A DNA stretch of 5,206 nucleotides. It comes from an uncultured Lachnobacterium sp. (GTDB lineage: Bacteria; Bacillota; Clostridia; Lachnospirales; Lachnospiraceae). Of this stretch, positions 1 to 5,206 are shown in pieces. The translations under genes and the position numbers were made by a program. The DNA lies in assembly GCA_900549895.1 (NCBI GenBank), contig URQG01000151.1, forward strand, positions 1 through 5,206. The letters run 5' to 3'. How positions within the stretch are numbered: position 1 is the stretch's first letter; each line of letters opens with the position of its first letter. Under the pieces are notes generated by a model that was not told the DNA's origin, searched no databases, and saw nothing but the letters and a program-made list of their open reading frames with translations.

Positions 1-20
1 GAGATGTGTATAAGAGACAG
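1..20 (+). other. Nextera/Tn5 mosaic-end adapter remnant (not genomic)
   Basis: Positions 2-20 read AGATGTGTATAAGAGACAG, an exact match to the 19-bp Tn5 mosaic end used in Nextera library preparation. The preceding G at position 1 fits the Read 2 (i7-side) adapter, where GG precedes the mosaic end, better than Read 1, where C does. It lies exactly at the window edge, as expected for an untrimmed read end in an assembly. Genomic sequence therefore begins at 21. A GTG at position 6 inside the adapter opens an artificial reading frame (MYKRQ...) that runs into the real gene; those five residues should be discarded. Confidence 0.97.
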
Positions 21-227
21 GTCGATGATATTGTTACAAATGTGACAGCGGGAATTGCAAATTATAAGACTTCGATCGTACTTCTGCACGACGGAGAGGA
101 TAAGTCAACAACGGAGGAAGCGATTGGACCATTGATTGAGGCATTACAGGAAATGGATGCGAAAATTCTGCCGATTGATGAAAATACAAAAGTTATTCAA
201 TATATTAAGGCGGATAGTGTTGAATAA
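21..227 (+). CDS. Polysaccharide deacetylase (NodB/CE4 family), C-terminal fragment, 5' truncated
   Basis: Only the last 68 residues of this protein are present; its start lies off the contig, and the apparent GTG start at 6 is adapter. The fragment reads VDDIVTNVTAGI, then the segment SIVLLHDGEDKSTTEEA, then a predicted helix and the closing strand KILPIDENTKVIQYIKA. This matches the end of NodB-type deacetylases. The LLHD segment (His codon at 87-89) corresponds to the late L-x-H motif that carries the catalytic-site histidine. The following helix and 'ILPIDE' strand are the usual end of the barrel, and the tail resembles clostridial wall deacetylases. Such enzymes remove N-acetyl groups from peptidoglycan or other surface glycans outside the membrane. 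The early metal-binding motifs (D-D and H-x3-H) are missing because of truncation, so activity cannot be judged. It ends 21 bases before the bactofilin gene, suggesting co-transcription. Family call is fairly firm; substrate is inferred. Confidence 0.75.
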   Translation, partial: VDDIVTNVTAGIANYKTSIVLLHDGEDKSTTEEAIGPLIEALQEMDAKILPIDENTKVIQYIKADSVE

Positions 228-248
228 ATATAAAATGGAGGAGAAACA

Positions 249-1064
249 ATGGGATTATTTAAAGATTTCAAAGAAGATTTTTCACAAGCAGTCAATGAAA
301 TGATGCCGGGATCTGATGTGCCGGAGAAAGAAGAGAAGGCTGAGGATCTGGTGGTTAATACTTTAGGAGAGGATGTAGATGTTAAATCCGAACTTTCTAA
401 GTTAGATGGTCTCTTAGAGCAGGTTAAGAGTGAACCGGAACCGGTAAAGCCTATTGAAGAGAAAATACCATCGGTAAAGCAGGAAGAAGAACCAAAGCAA
501 AAAATTACAGCTACATTACAGGAGGAAAAGAAATCAATGAGTGATATTACATTTGGCAATACAGCACCTACAATGGATACAAAACCGGCTGCTCCGGTTA
601 ATACAGGAGTTGTATCAGATGAGACATCTGTGATTACAGTAGGTACAACACTGAAAGGTGATATTGCATCTGATGGATCTTTTGATATTCAGGGAACGAT
701 TAACGGTAATGTTTCATGTAACGGAAAGCTTGTTGTAACAGGTACGATCAACGGAAACAGTAATGCTTCTGAATTCTTCGCTGATGTAGCTAAAATCGAA
801 GGTGAGGTTGTAAGTTCCGGAACGGTTAAGATTGGTGCAGGATCTGTTATTATTGGTAATATTTCTGCTTCATCTGCTGTTATTGCAGGTGCTATCAAGG
901 GTGATATTGATGTCCAGGGACCGGTTGTAGTTGATACTTCTGCTGTTATTATGGGTAATATCAAATCACGTTCCGTACAGATCAACAATGGTGCCGTAAT
1001 CGAGGGATTCTGCTCTCAGTGCTATGCAGACATTGATGTCCAGGGACTTTTTGACGGAAGATAG
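249..1064 (+). CDS. Bactofilin family polymer-forming cytoskeletal protein with long N-terminal extension
   Basis: A 271-residue protein started by ATG 249 behind a strong SD (GGAGGAG, 237-243). Residues 1-19 (MGLFKDFKEDFSQAVNEMM) form a likely amphipathic helix with Phe, Leu, Val and Met on one face, a plausible membrane-targeting segment. Residues about 22-95 are charged, rich in Glu, Lys and Pro, and probably disordered. Residues about 126-271 are the bactofilin domain: short hydrophobic strands alternating with Gly/Asn turns (VGTTLKGDI, FDIQGTINGNV, VVTGTINGN, VKIGAGSVIIGNI, AVIAGAIKGDIDVQG, AVIMGNIKS, AVIEGF), typical of its beta-solenoid. Bactofilins polymerise without nucleotide and place wall or morphogenesis enzymes; the deacetylase gene just upstream fits that role by inference. 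The total length exceeds that of compact bactofilins (roughly 110-200 residues) because of the N-terminal region. An in-frame ATG at 537 with its own SD could yield a 175-residue form. A CSQC motif near the C terminus (residues 255-258) is unexplained. Confidence 0.93.
   Translation: MGLFKDFKEDFSQAVNEMMPGSDVPEKEEKAEDLVVNTLGEDVDVKSELSKLDGLLEQVKSEPEPVKPIEEKIPSVKQEEEPKQKITATLQEEKKSMSDITFGNTAPTMDTKPAAPVNTGVVSDETSVITVGTTLKGDIASDGSFDIQGTINGNVSCNGKLVVTGTINGNSNASEFFADVAKIEGEVVSSGTVKIGAGSVIIGNISASSAVIAGAIKGDIDVQGPVVVDTSAVIMGNIKSRSVQINNGAVIEGFCSQCYADIDVQGLFDGR
520..539 (+). promoter_or_regulatory. Possible internal ribosome binding site and start within the bactofilin gene
   Basis: A perfect AGGAGG (520-525) lies inside the bactofilin reading frame, 11 bases before an ATG (537-539) that is in the same frame (Met97). 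Initiation there would give a 175-residue protein beginning MSDITFGN, keeping the whole beta-solenoid domain but losing the amphipathic N-terminus and the charged linker. The spacer is a little longer than the usual 5-9 bases. The SD-like run encodes Gln-Glu-Glu in a Glu/Lys-rich stretch, so it may be a by-product of amino-acid composition. Confidence 0.4.
846..1047 (+). repeat. Short direct repeats encoding bactofilin beta-solenoid rungs
   Basis: Two pairs of near-identical DNA words lie in the bactofilin domain. ATTGATGTCCAGGGAC occurs at 906-921 and 1032-1047 (16 of 16, both encoding DIDVQG, 42 codons apart). GTTATTATTGGTAATAT at 846-862 recurs at 945-961 with one mismatch (VIIGNI versus VIMGNI, 33 codons apart). 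They mark repeated structural rungs and probably reflect internal duplication; they are not a mobile or intergenic repeat. Confidence 0.8.
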
Positions 1065-1086
1065 GATAAAATAACGAGGTAAGAAT

Positions 1087-1782
1087 ATGAAGCGCATTTT
1101 ATTAAAACTCAGCGGAGAGGCTTTGGCAGGGGACAAGCATCACGGATTTGATGAGCCAACGGTCACTGTTGTAGCCAAGCAGGTAAAAGAACTGGTAGAT
1201 GCTGGTGTGCAGGTTGGAATTGTAATCGGTGGAGGCAACTTTTGGAGAGGACGCACCAGTGAAACAATCGATCGTACGAAAGCTGACCAAATTGGTATGC
1301 TTGCAACGGTTATGAACTGTATCTACGTTTCGGAAATTTTCCGTTCTGTAGGCATGAAGACCGCCGTTCTCACACCATTCGAGTGTGGGTCAATGACCAA
1401 ACTGTTTTCAAAGGATCGTGCCAATAAATATTTTGCGCATGATATGGTTGTTTTTTTCGCAGGTGGAACAGGCCACCCATATTTCTCAACTGATACAGCT
1501 ACGGTTCTTCGCGCAATTGAAATTGAGGCTGATGGAATCTATCTTGCCAAGGCAATTGATGGTGTATACGATAGTGATCCAAAGACAAATGCAAATGCAA
1601 AGAAATATGATGAGATTTCCATTCAGGAAGTCATTGACAAGAAATTAGCAGTTGTAGACCTTACAGCATCCGTTATGTGTATGGAGAATAAAGTTCCGAT
1701 GTACGTTTTCAGCCTTAATGAGGAGAATAGCATTGTGAATGCAGTCAATGGTAAGTTCAACGGAACTAAGGTTACTGTTTAG
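1087..1782 (+). CDS. pyrH: UMP kinase (uridylate kinase)
   Basis: A 231-residue cytoplasmic enzyme of the amino-acid kinase fold that phosphorylates UMP to UDP with ATP, feeding UTP and CTP synthesis. Recognisable segments in order: KLSGEAL (7-13, phosphate-binding Lys7), IGGGNFWRGR (47-56), DRTKADQIGMLATVMN (62-77, UMP-binding and subunit-contact region), GGTGHPYFSTDTA (126-138, the UMP-contacting Thr/Asp stretch), DGVYDSDP (158-165, nucleotide region) and DLTASVMCMEN (191-201). Bacterial UMP kinases are hexamers, usually about 235-245 residues and allosterically controlled by GTP and UTP. This one is slightly short because it lacks the small N-terminal tail before KRILLKLSG. The start is certain: SD GAGGT (1076-1080) lies six bases upstream and an in-frame stop at 1072 excludes an earlier start. 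It begins 22 bases after the bactofilin gene, and its stop codon overlaps the frr SD. Confidence 0.98.
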   Translation: MKRILLKLSGEALAGDKHHGFDEPTVTVVAKQVKELVDAGVQVGIVIGGGNFWRGRTSETIDRTKADQIGMLATVMNCIYVSEIFRSVGMKTAVLTPFECGSMTKLFSKDRANKYFAHDMVVFFAGGTGHPYFSTDTATVLRAIEIEADGIYLAKAIDGVYDSDPKTNANAKKYDEISIQEVIDKKLAVVDLTASVMCMENKVPMYVFSLNEENSIVNAVNGKFNGTKVTV

Positions 1783-1796
1783 GAGGTAAATTTATG
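1780..1796 (+). promoter_or_regulatory. frr ribosome binding site overlapping the pyrH stop codon
   Basis: The pyrH stop TAG (1780-1782) shares its AG with a perfect AGGAGGT SD (1781-1787), seven bases before the frr ATG at 1794. Ribosomes ending pyrH would stop on the frr SD, an arrangement that suggests translational coupling. The coupling itself is inferred. Confidence 0.85.
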
Positions 1797-2348
1797 GATA
1801 GCAGATTAGCAGTATTTGAGGAGAAGATGGGAAAATCTCTTGCCAATCTTGAGGAGGAATTCGCAGGAATTCGAGCAGGACGTGCCAACCCACATGTATT
1901 AGATAAGCTCCGTGTAGATTATTATGGAACACCTTCACCGATTCAGAGTGTTGCCAATGTAAGTGTTCCGGAACCACGTATGATTCAGATTCAGCCTTGG
2001 GAAGCATCTATGGTAAAAGAAATCGAGAAAGCGATCATGTCCTCGGATCTTGGAATCAACCCTACCAACGATGGAAAAGTGATTCGTCTTGTATTTCCTG
2101 AATTGACAGAGGAGAGACGTAAAGAACTTGCAAAAGACATTAAGAAAAAGGGTGAGAACGCTAAGGTTGCAGTTCGTAACATCCGTAGAGATGCCATCGA
2201 TCATTTAAAGAAGGTTGGGAAAGAGGAAGATCTTTCTGAAGATGAAGTCAAGGATCTGGAAGATACCGTCCAGAAGCTTACTGATGAGTATGTAGCAAAA
2301 GTTGACAAGGCAGTTGACGCTAAGTCAAAGGAAATTCTTACGGTATAG
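1794..2348 (+). CDS. frr: Ribosome recycling factor
   Basis: A 184-residue protein, essentially the standard length of this family (about 185). RRF works with EF-G to split the post-termination ribosome and release mRNA and tRNA. Domain I, a three-helix bundle, is formed by residues 1-30 and about 105-184. Domain II, a small beta domain, spans about 31-104. Hallmarks are RAGRANPHVLDKLRVDYYGT (27-46), the VSVPEPRMIQIQPWE strand pair (56-70), the GINPTNDGKVIRLVFPELTEERRKEL segment (87-112), and the basic VRNIRRDA helix start (127-134), which includes the conserved arginines facing 23S rRNA. No key residue looks altered. The start is fixed by the AGGAGGT that overlaps the pyrH stop. The pyrH-frr pairing is conserved across bacteria. 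Confidence 0.98.
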   Translation: MDSRLAVFEEKMGKSLANLEEEFAGIRAGRANPHVLDKLRVDYYGTPSPIQSVANVSVPEPRMIQIQPWEASMVKEIEKAIMSSDLGINPTNDGKVIRLVFPELTEERRKELAKDIKKKGENAKVAVRNIRRDAIDHLKKVGKEEDLSEDEVKDLEDTVQKLTDEYVAKVDKAVDAKSKEILTV

Positions 2349-2360
2349 GAAAAGACATTG

Positions 2361-2398
2361 AGGGGCATTGCCATAGGCACATGTCCCTTTAAATTTTT
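2361..2398 (+). terminator. Terminator-like hairpin between frr and uppS (possible attenuator)
   Basis: The left arm AGGGGCATTGCC (2361-2372), loop ATA (2373-2375) and right arm GGCA (2376-2379) plus ATGTCCCT (2381-2388) form a 12-pair stem with one G-U pair and a single bulged C at 2380. The stem is followed by TTAAATTTTT (2389-2398), a T-tract broken by AAA. The uppS SD starts at the next base (2399). This fits an intrinsic terminator of moderate strength. As uppS-cdsA-dxr lie immediately downstream with no evident promoter after the hairpin, partial read-through (attenuation) or an mRNA-processing/stability role is more likely than full termination. Confidence 0.65.
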
Positions 2399-2411
2399 GA
2401 GGTGCATTATG
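2399..2411 (+). promoter_or_regulatory. Ribosome binding site that decides the uppS start
   Basis: GAGGTG (2399-2404) lies four bases before ATG 2409 (six if only GAGG is counted). It supports ATG 2409 over an in-frame TTG at 2358, which would have placed the hairpin inside the coding sequence. Confidence 0.85.
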
Positions 2412-3116
2412 AAGATTCCAAATCATGTAGCAATTATTTTGGACGGGAACGGAAGATGGGCAAAGAGTAAAGGGATGCCACGTAACTATGGTCATACGGT
2501 CGGTGCAAAAAATGTTGAGACGGTGTGCCGCGCGGCAGATGAACTGGGAATCAAATATCTGACGCTATATGCATTCTCTACGGAGAATTGGAACCGTCCA
2601 CAGAACGAAGTGAATGCTCTTATGAAGCTTTTGGAAGGTTATCTTAAGACCTGTATCAAGACCGCGGATAAGAATAATATGCGTGTACGCGTAATTGGAG
2701 AGATTACAAGACTTTCCAACGCTTTTCAACAGAGAATTCATGAGTTGGAGACCGCTTCTGCGTCCAATACCGGTTTAAATCTTACCATTGCGCTCAATTA
2801 TGGAAGTCGTGATGAGATACTTCGTGCAGTGCGTCATATGGTAGAAGATGCCAGAGAAGGAAAACTAGAGACCAAAGACATTGATGAGAATGTATTTTCT
2901 TCTTATCTGGATACAAGAGAACTTCCGGATCCGGATCTTTTGATTCGTACAAGCGGAGAGCAGAGATTGTCGAACTATCTTTTATGGCAGCTTGCATACA
3001 GTGAGTTTTATTTTACGGATGTTCCATGGCCGGATTTTCATAAAAAGGAATTGGAATTAGCTATTGAAGCGTATAATAAACGTGACCGAAGATTTGGCGG
3101 ACTCACAAGTGAGTAA
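2409..3116 (+). CDS. uppS: Isoprenyl transferase, undecaprenyl diphosphate synthase
   Basis: A 235-residue cis-prenyltransferase that adds eight isopentenyl units to farnesyl diphosphate to make C55 undecaprenyl diphosphate, the lipid carrier for peptidoglycan and other surface glycans. It acts at the cytoplasmic membrane face. Signature segments: HVAIILDGNGRWAK (6-19, catalytic Asp12, with Leu where Met is common before it), RNYGHTVG (25-32), LYAFSTENWNRP (53-64), ALNYGSRDEI in mid-protein, and LLIRTSGEQRLSNYLLWQLAYSEFYF (about 178-203, with Arg180, Arg186 and Glu199 at the usual diphosphate and Mg positions). Length fits the family. A frame open from TTG 2358 adds 17 residues (MRGIAIGTC...) but lacks family similarity and overlaps the hairpin, so ATG 2409 is preferred. 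It is 60 bases from frr and 50 bases from cdsA, as in the classical Firmicutes cluster. Confidence 0.97.
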   Translation: MKIPNHVAIILDGNGRWAKSKGMPRNYGHTVGAKNVETVCRAADELGIKYLTLYAFSTENWNRPQNEVNALMKLLEGYLKTCIKTADKNNMRVRVIGEITRLSNAFQQRIHELETASASNTGLNLTIALNYGSRDEILRAVRHMVEDAREGKLETKDIDENVFSSYLDTRELPDPDLLIRTSGEQRLSNYLLWQLAYSEFYFTDVPWPDFHKKELELAIEAYNKRDRRFGGLTSE

Positions 3117-3166
3117 AGATATGTGGTAAATCAGGTGAATCAAGTGATAAGACGGAGGATAAAATT

Positions 3167-3967
3167 ATGTTTAAGACGAGACTGTTGAGCGGTATCGTGC
3201 TTGTTATACTTGCATTGGTGTTGATTATAACCGGTGGAGAGGTGCTTTTATTTTCAACACTGGCAATTTCCTGTATTGGAATGTTTGAGTTATATCGCGT
3301 TTTTCATGTGGAAAAATCGTTACTTGCAGCAATCGGATATATTGCAGCAATTGTGTTTTACTGTGATCTGCAGTGGAATTTTATCCCGGACAGTATGATG
3401 CTTTTTATGGGATTTATGATTCTTCTGATGTTTGTTTTTGTATTTGCCTATCCAAAGTATCACGCGAGTGAAGTGATGGCTGTCTTTTTTGGATTATTCT
3501 ATGTTGCGGTAATGTTGTCATTCGTTTATCAGATACGTACGTTAGAGCGTGGTCTTTATCTGGCTTTTCTGGTGTTCTTATGCTCGTGGGGATGCGATAC
3601 CTGTGCCTATTGCGTAGGAATGCTGATCGGAAAGCATAAGATGTCGCCTAAACTGAGTCCGAAGAAGTCCGTAGAAGGAGCAGTGGGAGGTGTTGTCGGA
3701 GCTTCACTTCTTACAGCATTATATTGCTTTATCTTCCGTTCACAGATGAATCTTACAGCAATGGAGATTTGGATCATTGCGGGAATTGCGGCTGTTGCAG
3801 CTTTGATTTCTATGGTGGGTGATTTGACAGCATCGGCAATCAAGCGTAATTATGATATCAAAGATTACGGTCATTTGATTCCGGGGCATGGTGGCATTCT
3901 GGATCGTTTTGACAGTATGATCATTACGGCACCGATCATTTATTATCTCGCTTTGCATATTTTGTAG
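3167..3967 (+). CDS. cdsA: Phosphatidate cytidylyltransferase (CDP-diacylglycerol synthase)
   Basis: A 266-residue integral membrane enzyme that converts phosphatidic acid and CTP to CDP-diacylglycerol, the branch-point precursor for anionic phospholipids. The first segment (FKTRLLSGIVLVILALVLIITGG) and about seven more hydrophobic stretches span the sequence. The family signature S-x-x-K-R-x4-K-D-x-G-x2-I-P-x-H-G-G-x2-D-R-x-D is complete at residues 223-249, following GDLTASAIKRN. An earlier conserved block, DTCAYCVGMLIGKHKMSPKLSPKKSVEGAVGG (144-175), is also intact. Cysteines cluster at residues 139, 143, 146 and 149 in place of the Gly/Ser/Phe seen in many homologues; I believe Cys here is common in clostridial CdsA, but this was not checked. 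The start is set by GGAGG (3154-3158), eight bases before ATG 3167. Confidence 0.96.
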   Translation: MFKTRLLSGIVLVILALVLIITGGEVLLFSTLAISCIGMFELYRVFHVEKSLLAAIGYIAAIVFYCDLQWNFIPDSMMLFMGFMILLMFVFVFAYPKYHASEVMAVFFGLFYVAVMLSFVYQIRTLERGLYLAFLVFLCSWGCDTCAYCVGMLIGKHKMSPKLSPKKSVEGAVGGVVGASLLTALYCFIFRSQMNLTAMEIWIIAGIAAVAALISMVGDLTASAIKRNYDIKDYGHLIPGHGGILDRFDSMIITAPIIYYLALHIL

Positions 3968-4000
3968 AAGCAGATCGATGATTATGATGAAAATCGATTC

Positions 4001-4014
4001 GTTATAGATATAAC
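4001..4014. repeat. AT-rich perfect inverted repeat in the cdsA-dxr gap
   Basis: GTTATA-GA-TATAAC (arms 4001-4006 and 4009-4014) is a perfect palindrome with a two-base centre, in the 73-base gap before dxr. It has an operator-like shape and contains a -10-like TATAAC, but no matching -35 is visible at proper spacing. As RNA it would be only a weak five-pair stem with loop AGAT. A palindrome of this size can arise by chance in AT-rich DNA; function is unknown. Confidence 0.35.
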
Positions 4015-4040
4015 TTAGAATATTTTGTGAGGAAACTTTC

Positions 4041-5183
4041 ATGAAAAAAATTTCGATTCTGGGATCGACCGGATCAATCGGAACCCAGACGTTAGATGTT
4101 GTTAGGGAACATGGAGATATCGAAGTGACGGCACTTGCCTGTGGAGGCAATGTCAAGCTTCTTGAGGAACAGATGCGTCGGTTTCGCCCGAAACTTGTAG
4201 CGGTTTGGACCGAGGAAAAGGCAAAAGAACTTCGTATTAAGACGGCAGATCTTGGCATCCCGGTTATGAGTGGAATGGATGGCCTCATTGCCGTGGCAAC
4301 GGAGAGCCATGCTGAGATGGTTGTTACGGCAATTGTCGGAATGCTCGGAATTCGACCAACGATCGCTGCAATCAGGGAACACAAGAATATCGCTTTGGCA
4401 AATAAGGAAACCCTTGTTACGGCTGGGCATCTGATTATACCCCTCGCGAAAGAGTATGGAGTGCAGATACTTCCTGTGGACAGTGAGCACAGTGCGATTT
4501 TTCAGTCTTTGCAGGGAAATGAACAGAATGCAATCCATAAAATTTTATTGACAGCTTCCGGAGGACCATTCCGTGGACGCAACAGACAGGAATTGAAAAA
4601 TATACAGGTTGAGGATGCCTTAAAACATCCAAATTGGAGCATGGGACGTAAGGTGACGATCGATTCTTCCACATTGGTTAATAAGGGGCTTGAAGTGATG
4701 GAGGCCAAGTGGCTTTTTGGGGTGGAACTGGATCAGATTGAAGTGGTTGTGCATCCGCAGAGTGTGGTGCATTCCGCTGTGGAATATGAGGATGGAGCAG
4801 TGATTGCGCAGCTTGGGACTCCGGATATGCGCCTGCCGATTCAATATGCGCTCTATTATCCGGATCGCCGCTTTTTATCCGGAAAGCGTCTGGATCTGTT
4901 CGCACTGCATGAGCTGACGTTTGAAAAACCGGATACGGAGACATTTAGAGGGCTAAATTTAGCATTTGAAGCGGCACGACGAGGCGGAAATGTTCCGACC
5001 GCATTTAATGCCGCAAATGAGAAAGCGGTTGCTTTGTTTTTAGACCATAAAATCTCTTATCTTCAGATTACAGAGATGATAGAAGAAACGATGGAACATT
5101 GTACGTTTATCCAGCATCCGGATGTGGATGAAATTTTAGCAACAGAGCAGGAGGCCTATAGATTTATAGGAGACAGGTGGTAG
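4041..5183 (+). CDS. dxr: 1-deoxy-D-xylulose 5-phosphate reductoisomerase
   Basis: A 380-residue cytoplasmic NADPH enzyme that turns DXP into 2-C-methyl-D-erythritol 4-phosphate, the first committed step of the MEP isoprenoid pathway and the target of fosmidomycin. Motifs in order: the dinucleotide-binding GSTGSIG (8-14), ALANKETLV (118-126), the metal site PVDSEHSAIFQ (145-155, Asp147 and Glu149), TASGGPFRG (171-179), the catalytic loop KHPNWSMGRKVTIDSSTLVNKGLEVMEA (195-222, His196, Asn214, Lys215, third metal ligand Glu218) and VVHPQSVVHSAVEY (236-249). The C-terminal helical domain (about 300-380) carries NVPTAFNAANEKAV. Length and all catalytic residues fit an active enzyme. SD GTGAGG (4027-4032) lies eight bases before ATG 4041. 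Its product line supplies the isoprenoid units used by the nearby UppS. It ends one base before the next probable start. Confidence 0.98.
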   Translation: MKKISILGSTGSIGTQTLDVVREHGDIEVTALACGGNVKLLEEQMRRFRPKLVAVWTEEKAKELRIKTADLGIPVMSGMDGLIAVATESHAEMVVTAIVGMLGIRPTIAAIREHKNIALANKETLVTAGHLIIPLAKEYGVQILPVDSEHSAIFQSLQGNEQNAIHKILLTASGGPFRGRNRQELKNIQVEDALKHPNWSMGRKVTIDSSTLVNKGLEVMEAKWLFGVELDQIEVVVHPQSVVHSAVEYEDGAVIAQLGTPDMRLPIQYALYYPDRRFLSGKRLDLFALHELTFEKPDTETFRGLNLAFEAARRGGNVPTAFNAANEKAVALFLDHKISYLQITEMIEETMEHCTFIQHPDVDEILATEQEAYRFIGDRW

Positions 5184-5184
5184 T

Positions 5185-5206
5185 TTGAATATTGTAAGTT
5201 TGAGTA
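5185..5206 (+). CDS. rseP: Probable start of the next gene, likely rseP site-2 protease (3' truncated)
   Basis: Only seven codons remain. A TTG at 5185, one base after the dxr stop, opens a frame reading (M)NIVSLS. AGGTGG (5175-5180) lies four bases upstream and AGGAGA (5168-5173) eleven bases upstream, both inside the end of dxr. In Firmicutes the gene after dxr is normally rseP (rasP), a membrane zinc protease, and its N-terminus commonly begins with a short hydrophobic 'MNII'-like segment. Identity is inferred almost wholly from gene order; the HExxH motif lies beyond the window. Confidence 0.4.

Noticed and set aside
6..20. GTG start giving a protein beginning MYKRQ for the first gene
   Set aside because: The start codon and first five codons lie in the Nextera mosaic end; the gene is truncated, not started, here.
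2302..2349. TTGACA and TTGACG words near the end of frr as a promoter for uppS
   Set aside because: No acceptable -10 lies 16-18 bases downstream of either; the nearest TATAGG (2344-2349) is 24 bases from TTGACG, and the words are part of the frr coding sequence.
2358..2408. TTG start extending UppS by 17 residues
   Set aside because: The extension has no family character, overlaps the hairpin, and ATG 2409 has a good SD directly upstream.
3129..3146. Tandem 9-base repeat AATCAGGTG/AATCAAGTG before cdsA
   Set aside because: Only two copies with one mismatch; too short to separate from chance and no known site matches.
3976..3999. ATCGAT inverted pair in the cdsA-dxr gap as a terminator
   Set aside because: A six-pair stem with a long loop and no T-tract after it; ATCGAT is itself a palindrome and common by chance.
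3740..4384. Long open frame on the minus strand (214 codons) across cdsA and dxr
   Set aside because: It lies opposite two well-identified genes, has low-complexity Ile/Ser-rich content and no recognisable domain; a shadow frame.

Overview
The window looks like a contig end from a gut-type Clostridia bacterium, most likely Lachnospiraceae. This rests on moderate AT content by eye, strong AGGAGG-type Shine-Dalgarno (SD) sites before almost every gene, and the feel of the protein sequences; no search was run. The first 20 bases are not genomic. They are the 19-bp Tn5 mosaic end plus one base of a Nextera sequencing adapter, left on the contig edge.

All genes lie on the + strand and are closely packed, so they read as one operon or a few nested transcripts. 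Positions 21-227 are the 3' end of a polysaccharide (peptidoglycan-type) deacetylase. Positions 249-1064 encode a bactofilin with a long charged N-terminal extension. Then follow pyrH (UMP kinase), frr (ribosome recycling factor), uppS (undecaprenyl diphosphate synthase), cdsA (CDP-diacylglycerol synthase) and dxr (DXP reductoisomerase). The last 22 bases are probably the first codons of rseP. Gaps between genes are 1 to 73 bases. The only clear transcriptional signal is a strong hairpin with a broken T-tract between frr and uppS (2361-2398), which could act as a partial terminator or attenuator. No stretch over 300 bases lacks a gene.

The genes share an envelope-precursor logic. Dxr starts the MEP isoprenoid route, whose products UppS extends to the C55 lipid carrier for wall synthesis. 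PyrH makes UDP, the precursor of the UTP used for wall nucleotide sugars and of the CTP used by CdsA for phospholipids. The deacetylase and bactofilin act on, or scaffold, the wall. The pyrH-frr-uppS-cdsA-dxr-rseP order matches the classical Firmicutes cluster, but a bactofilin stands directly upstream of pyrH where rpsB-tsf often sits.

I see no evidence for a new system. The points most worth checking are a possible second, internal translation start in the bactofilin gene (two isoforms with and without an N-terminal amphipathic segment), the frr-uppS hairpin, and the adapter contamination, which creates a false start for the first gene.
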